DNA of 7,637 nt from the NCBI GenBank assembly GCA_964236585.1, contig CAXSFE010000142.1, positions 1 through 7,637 of the forward strand. The letters run 5' to 3'. Within the stretch, counting starts at the first letter, position 1, and each line of letters begins with the position of its first letter. A model generated the notes under the pieces. It made no database searches. It saw only the letters and a list, made by a program, of their open reading frames with translations, and was not told where the DNA came from. Positions 5,814 to 7,637 of the stretch are shown here, piece by piece. A program made the translations under genes and the position numbers. The DNA is from CAXSEF01 sp964236585 (GTDB lineage Bacteria > Pseudomonadota > Alphaproteobacteria > Acetobacterales > Acetobacteraceae).

Positions 5814-5823
5814 TCGAGGAGTC

Positions 5824-7194
5824 CTAGAGGCCGAAGCCGAGGGTGAGGAGGGCGACGTTTTCCATGTAGCTGAGCTGCGGCCCGGACCGGCGATCGAGGA
5901 ACTGGTAGCTCAGGTTGAGCCTGGTCGTGCGGTTCAGCAGCCAGGTCGCGCCGAGCCCCGCCGAATAGATCGACTGCGCCTGGGCCGTCACGGACCCGGA
6001 CCCGCTCCCGGCGGCCGCGGCGGTGCTGCTGCCGAACTGCGCCTGCTGGTACTGCCCGAAGCCGGTGAGCACCACGTTGCGGCGCACCTGCTGCGCGACG
6101 TTGAGCTGGACGGTGTTCGCCGTGTAGGCGACGGTGGCCACGTCGGTCGAGTCGTCGATCTCGCGCCGCGCGATGCCGGTCACCGTGGTCAGCAGCCGCG
6201 GCGTCCAGACCACCGAGGCCTCGACGATCGGCGAGCTGACGTTCGAGTACTGCGGGCTCGCGTAGTTGCGCTGCTGGTAGCCGATCAGGGCGCGGTACTG
6301 GAAGACGCCGCTGCCGGCATAGTCGATCCCGACCAGCACCGCGCCCCCGGCCGAGTTCCGGTCGCCCACGAGGGCAGGATGCGAGGTGTAGCTGATCTCG
6401 GTGCCGCGCAGCACGAGCAGGATGTTGCGCTTCGGCGAAAGCTCGTAGCGGGTGGTCAGCTCGCCCTGGTAGACGATGCGGTTCTGCCAGTCCTGGGAGA
6501 AGCCGGTGCCGATCGCGCCCGCCGCGATGCCGGGAACGCCCGCTATGATGTCGTTGCCGAACCGGTAGGACGCGATGTCCAGGCTCGGCACGAAGCCGAA
6601 GCGGCCATGCCCCGCGGAGCTGTAGGCGAGCTTGACGTCATCGACCTGGAACGGCACCGGGACGGAGGTGATGGCGCCCAGGTCGCGTGACGTCTGCGCC
6701 ACGTTGAGGTGCGTGTAGCCGCCGGCGAACTGGTCGCGTCCGATGTCGTAGCTGCCCGACAGCGCGGCCGTCCAGTTGGTGAAGTCCTCGATCGGCCGCG
6801 CGGTGTAGCGCTCGTCGTTCACGCTGAGCAGGGCGGAGACGCTGTTGCGCGACCAGTCCGACGTGGCCGCCACGCTCGCCTGGCTGTCGATCGCCGCGCT
6901 GCCCCGGCCCACGGCCAGGCCGTCGACGTTGCTGTCGTAGCCGAACGACTCGTCGATCCGCGGCCGGATGATGAACGAGCCGGCGCGGACCCCGTCCGAG
7001 CGGAACTCCGGCTCGACGCGCGCCTGCACGTCCTCGGGGGTTTCCGTCAGGCCGGGGGCGTAGTCCGGGATGTAGCGACTCAGCAGCTGCGCTCGCGCCG
7101 CCTGCGGAAGCGCTGCGCCGCCCGCAAGGCAGATCGCGAGAACGCGTGCAGGGCGCGTCCGGCCCGCGCGGCGAAAGAGGGGACAGGATCGCAT
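5824..7194 (-). CDS. Outer-membrane beta-barrel protein (BBP2_2-like), exopolysaccharide locus
   Basis: A 456-residue protein from the chosen ATG at 7194. The start is set by a signal peptide: basic MRSCPLFRRAGRTRPARV, hydrophobic LAICLAGGAAL, likely cleavage after PQAARA (residue 35). AAGG lies eight bases upstream. The frame stays open another 94 codons to 7476, but that part is Arg/Pro/Ala-rich, precedes the signal peptide, and lacks a ribosome binding site. After a short linker, IIRPRIDESFGYDSNVDGLA (75-94) is the typical opening of putative beta-barrel porin 2 (BBP2_2) proteins, followed by many amphipathic strands with aromatic girdle residues (for example YTHLNVAQTS, TTRYELSPKRNILLVLRG, LNLSYQFLDRR) and a final strand ENVALLTLGFGL. 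Family context: such barrels sit in alphaproteobacterial exopolysaccharide loci beside export proteins, probably assisting secretion; the exact role is unproven. The export lipoprotein gene follows after 10 bases. Confidence 0.85.
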   Translation of the reverse strand: MRSCPLFRRAGRTRPARVLAICLAGGAALPQAARAQLLSRYIPDYAPGLTETPEDVQARVEPEFRSDGVRAGSFIIRPRIDESFGYDSNVDGLAVGRGSAAIDSQASVAATSDWSRNSVSALLSVNDERYTARPIEDFTNWTAALSGSYDIGRDQFAGGYTHLNVAQTSRDLGAITSVPVPFQVDDVKLAYSSAGHGRFGFVPSLDIASYRFGNDIIAGVPGIAAGAIGTGFSQDWQNRIVYQGELTTRYELSPKRNILLVLRGTEISYTSHPALVGDRNSAGGAVLVGIDYAGSGVFQYRALIGYQQRNYASPQYSNVSSPIVEASVVWTPRLLTTVTGIARREIDDSTDVATVAYTANTVQLNVAQQVRRNVVLTGFGQYQQAQFGSSTAAAAGSGSGSVTAQAQSIYSAGLGATWLLNRTTRLNLSYQFLDRRSGPQLSYMENVALLTLGFGL

Positions 7195-7599
7195 GTCCGT
7201 GGCCTTGACCTCCATGCAGCGCCGGTTCGTCCGGCCAAACGTCGTCGGGAGAAGCTGGCGGCGTGACGCGGGAGGCGACGCGGCCCGTTCGACCGTCACG
7301 GTCGTCCTGCCCGGGCGCTGCGGTCCGGCCTGGCTGAAGCCGCGGGCAGCGGCCGCCGGCGTGGCCGTGGCGTCGCCCGTCATGGAGGCAGGCGGCACGC
7401 GCAAGCCGGCTGCGACACGGCGCCGCAGATCCAGAACAGACATCATGATTGCGACAGGACCCAAGAATGCTCGCATCGCTGCAGGTGGGTCACCCCGCCG
7501 CCGGCTCGCGAGCCCTGGGCAGGTCGCGGTTCGACCCGGCGTTGGCCGTTGCGGATCTGCGGCATGTGCCGTCGCGGTCCGGGCTAGAACATTTCCGGG
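7195..7599. other. Leader of the export operon, no separate gene called
   Basis: About 400 bases upstream of the barrel gene. The minus-strand frame of the barrel continues open to an ATG at 7476 (protein-like start MMSVLDLRRRVAAGLRVPPA from 7446), with fairly high GC at third positions, but no ribosome binding site is seen at 7476, 7446 or 7215. A perfect 12-base palindrome GGCTCGCGAGCC lies at 7503-7514 and could be an operator. No clear promoter hexamers were found. Confidence 0.4.
7503..7514. promoter_or_regulatory. Perfect palindrome upstream of the export operon
   Basis: GGCTCGCGAGCC is a perfect 12-base palindrome in the noncoding leader about 310 bases before the chosen barrel start. 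An operator role is a guess; GC-rich palindromes of this size do arise by chance. Confidence 0.25.
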
Positions 7600-7637
7600 T
7601 TAGTCGAACGCATACCCGGCGTTTCGGATGTAGTTGC
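7600..7637 (-). CDS. Possible C-terminal end of a further minus-strand gene (partial)
   Basis: Reading in from the right edge on the minus strand, one frame gives NYIRNAGYAFD followed by TAA at 7600-7602. The composition (aromatic residues, ending in Phe-Asp, with normal codons) looks like the end of a real protein, but twelve codons are too few to identify a family. If real, the gene would lie upstream of the export operon on the same strand. An inverted repeat, CCGGGT (7595-7600) and ACCCGG (7614-7619), spans its stop codon. Confidence 0.3.
   Translation of the reverse strand, partial: NYIRNAGYAFD

Noticed and set aside
5719..6690. A 323-codon plus-strand frame across the export genes
   Set aside because: It is antisense to the export lipoprotein and the barrel gene and is rich in Asp/Arg/Gly/Ala repeats typical of a complementary-strand shadow.
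1..7637. tRNA or rRNA genes
   Set aside because: I saw no cloverleaf with a conserved T-loop and no rRNA-like stretch on either strand; the hairpins present are explained by the repeat elements.

Overview
The window looks like chromosomal DNA from a high-GC alphaproteobacterium, most likely a member of the Acetobacteraceae (Roseomonas-like). The indications are GC-rich third codon positions, a Hint_2-type Hedgehog/intein protein, a BBP2_2-type outer-membrane barrel paired with a polysaccharide export lipoprotein, and hairpin-rich intergenic repeats. The lineage is inferred from gene style, not from a marker gene. Every gene I can support lies on the minus strand, so transcription runs right to left.

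Right part (about 5232-7637): a two-gene exopolysaccharide export unit. An outer-membrane beta-barrel protein (stop at 5824, start best placed at 7194) is followed after 10 bases by a Wza/GumB-type export lipoprotein (5232-5813), whose ribosome binding site overlaps the barrel gene's stop codon. About 400 bases of leader precede the barrel gene. At the far right edge 12 codons of what may be another minus-strand gene end at 7600.

Middle (about 2110-5197): a 144-base element with inverted-repeat ends (5054-5197) lies just downstream of the export operon. About 670 bases without a convincing gene follow, then a LuxR-type regulator (3238-4362), a 245-base gap with several dyads, an exported cupin protein (2477-2992) and a small Ser/Thr/Ala-rich protein of unknown function (2110-2391).

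Left part (1-1871): a protein with an N-terminal repetitive beta-strand region and a C-terminal Hint autoprocessing domain (54-1460). A second composite palindromic element (1751-1869) lies on its upstream side, and a nearly identical 47-base copy of that element's right half lies at 1-47, six bases beyond the gene's stop codon. The Hint gene and its leader are therefore bracketed by direct repeats.

The most unusual signal is the pair of composite palindromes (1751-1869 and 5054-5197). They differ in sequence but share one design: each is a large imperfect inverted repeat whose arms are themselves built from perfect short hairpins. No complete novel defence or mobile system is visible.
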